DNA of 24,467 nt. It comes from Methanobacteriota archaeon (GTDB taxonomy: Archaea > Halobacteriota > Methanosarcinia > Methanosarcinales > Methanoperedenaceae). The notes under the pieces are model-generated. The model saw only the letters and a program-made list of their open reading frames with translations. It searched no databases and was not told the DNA's origin. Positions within the stretch are counted from its first letter, which is position 1. Every line of letters starts with the position of its first letter. The position numbers and the translations under genes were made by a program. Of the stretch, positions 24,164 through 24,467 are shown in pieces. Where the stretch lies: positions 1 to 24,467 of the forward strand of contig JAHIHJ010000294.1 in the NCBI GenBank assembly GCA_018899795.1. Direction: 5' to 3'.

Positions 24164-24328
24164 ATGTTCAACCTTGCCGCTGTCCACGACGTAAATACAG
24201 GCATCATCCTGACCACGCTTACGATCGCTTTTCTCAAGAACAGGGAAATATCTATTCTTGTACTGACCGCGCTTCTCCTGATCATGGCAAACATTGTGCT
24301 TGGCATGAAACTCAGGGGAATATTTTAG
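24164..24328 (+). CDS. Small membrane protein (54 aa) after ccmE
   Basis: ATG at 24164, TAG at 24326-24328. Two hydrophobic segments: NTGIILTTLTIAFL and ISILVLTALLLIMANIVLGM, with a short basic turn between (KNRE). Four bases behind ccmE, so almost certainly cotranscribed. The product is not recognised; a small subunit of the heme-handling machinery is possible but unproven. The rest of the window (24329-24467) is T-rich with no gene seen. Confidence 0.5.
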   Translation: MFNLAAVHDVNTGIILTTLTIAFLKNREISILVLTALLLIMANIVLGMKLRGIF

Positions 24329-24467
24329 AGTATTTCGATTAACTTATAATTTTCCCTGATTTTTGTTCATGTTTTGAATATTCATGTCTATGCAGCCAAC
24401 TATTTTGTGTTTTTACTGTATTTTCATGTACTTTTTGAGTTTTTTATAGATAGCTCCCGCTACACAA

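Noticed and set aside
24329..24467. Coding sequence at the window end
   Set aside because: T-rich with stops in the frames I followed; no start with coding character was found.

Overview
The window reads as archaeal chromosome, most likely a methanogen-related or methane-oxidising euryarchaeon of the Methanosarcinales / Candidatus Methanoperedens type. This is an inference from gene content. The supporting genes are a class I (archaeal) CCA-adding enzyme, inositol-phosphate synthase paired with an archaetidylinositol-phosphate synthase-type enzyme, the alternative siroheme-based heme pathway (ahbA, ahbB, ahbD), a CcmE with the archaeal CxxxY heme-attachment motif, and a multiheme c-type cytochrome. 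Many starts lack a Shine-Dalgarno site and have AT-rich TATA-like sequence upstream, which also fits an archaeon.

Layout. 1-940 (minus): a small ccmD-like gene not previously obvious because of its size (40 aa), a CoA-binding protein and a WrbA-like flavoprotein cut by the window edge. 994-2540 (plus): ahbD and ahbA. 2576-5230 (minus): a translationally coupled pair, a multiheme cytochrome c (5' end lost) and a secreted FG-GAP beta-propeller protein broken by a G7 homopolymer. 5231-6854: an IS1634/IS4-type insertion sequence that separates the cytochrome fragment from the N-terminal fragment of a spermidine-synthase-like membrane protein (6851-7195), so a deletion probably accompanied the insertion. 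7301-10821: a membrane-anchored DsbA-like protein, a lipoprotein-thioredoxin-CcdA fusion and the CCA-adding enzyme.

10822-15930 is an accessory island. It has dispersed palindromic repeats, a frame-broken SEFIR/NB-ARC/TPR (NLR-like STAND) gene with four 126-bp TPR repeats, a decayed PIN toxin with its RHH antitoxin, a second remnant of the TPR gene tail, and a DUF4143-type ATPase. Copies of a G-rich tail sequence (13511-13590, 14441-14503 and a degenerate one at 15881-15930) bracket the accessory genes, and two copies have the pattern of a G-quadruplex.

15925-20920 is housekeeping: a radical SAM/helix-hairpin-helix protein, PmbA/TldE, inositol-phosphate synthase, archaetidylinositol-phosphate synthase and a two-TM protein. 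20968-23336 is a tight heme operon: ahbB, precorrin-2 dehydrogenase and hemA. 23403-24328 holds a two-TM protein, ccmE and a 54-aa membrane protein.

Common theme: hemA, sirC, ahbA/B and ahbD make siroheme and then heme b; ccmD/ccmE and the thiol-redox pair (DsbA-like, CcdA fusion) would serve its attachment to extracytoplasmic cytochromes such as the damaged one here. ahbC, hemB-hemD, ccmA-C and ccmF are not in the window.
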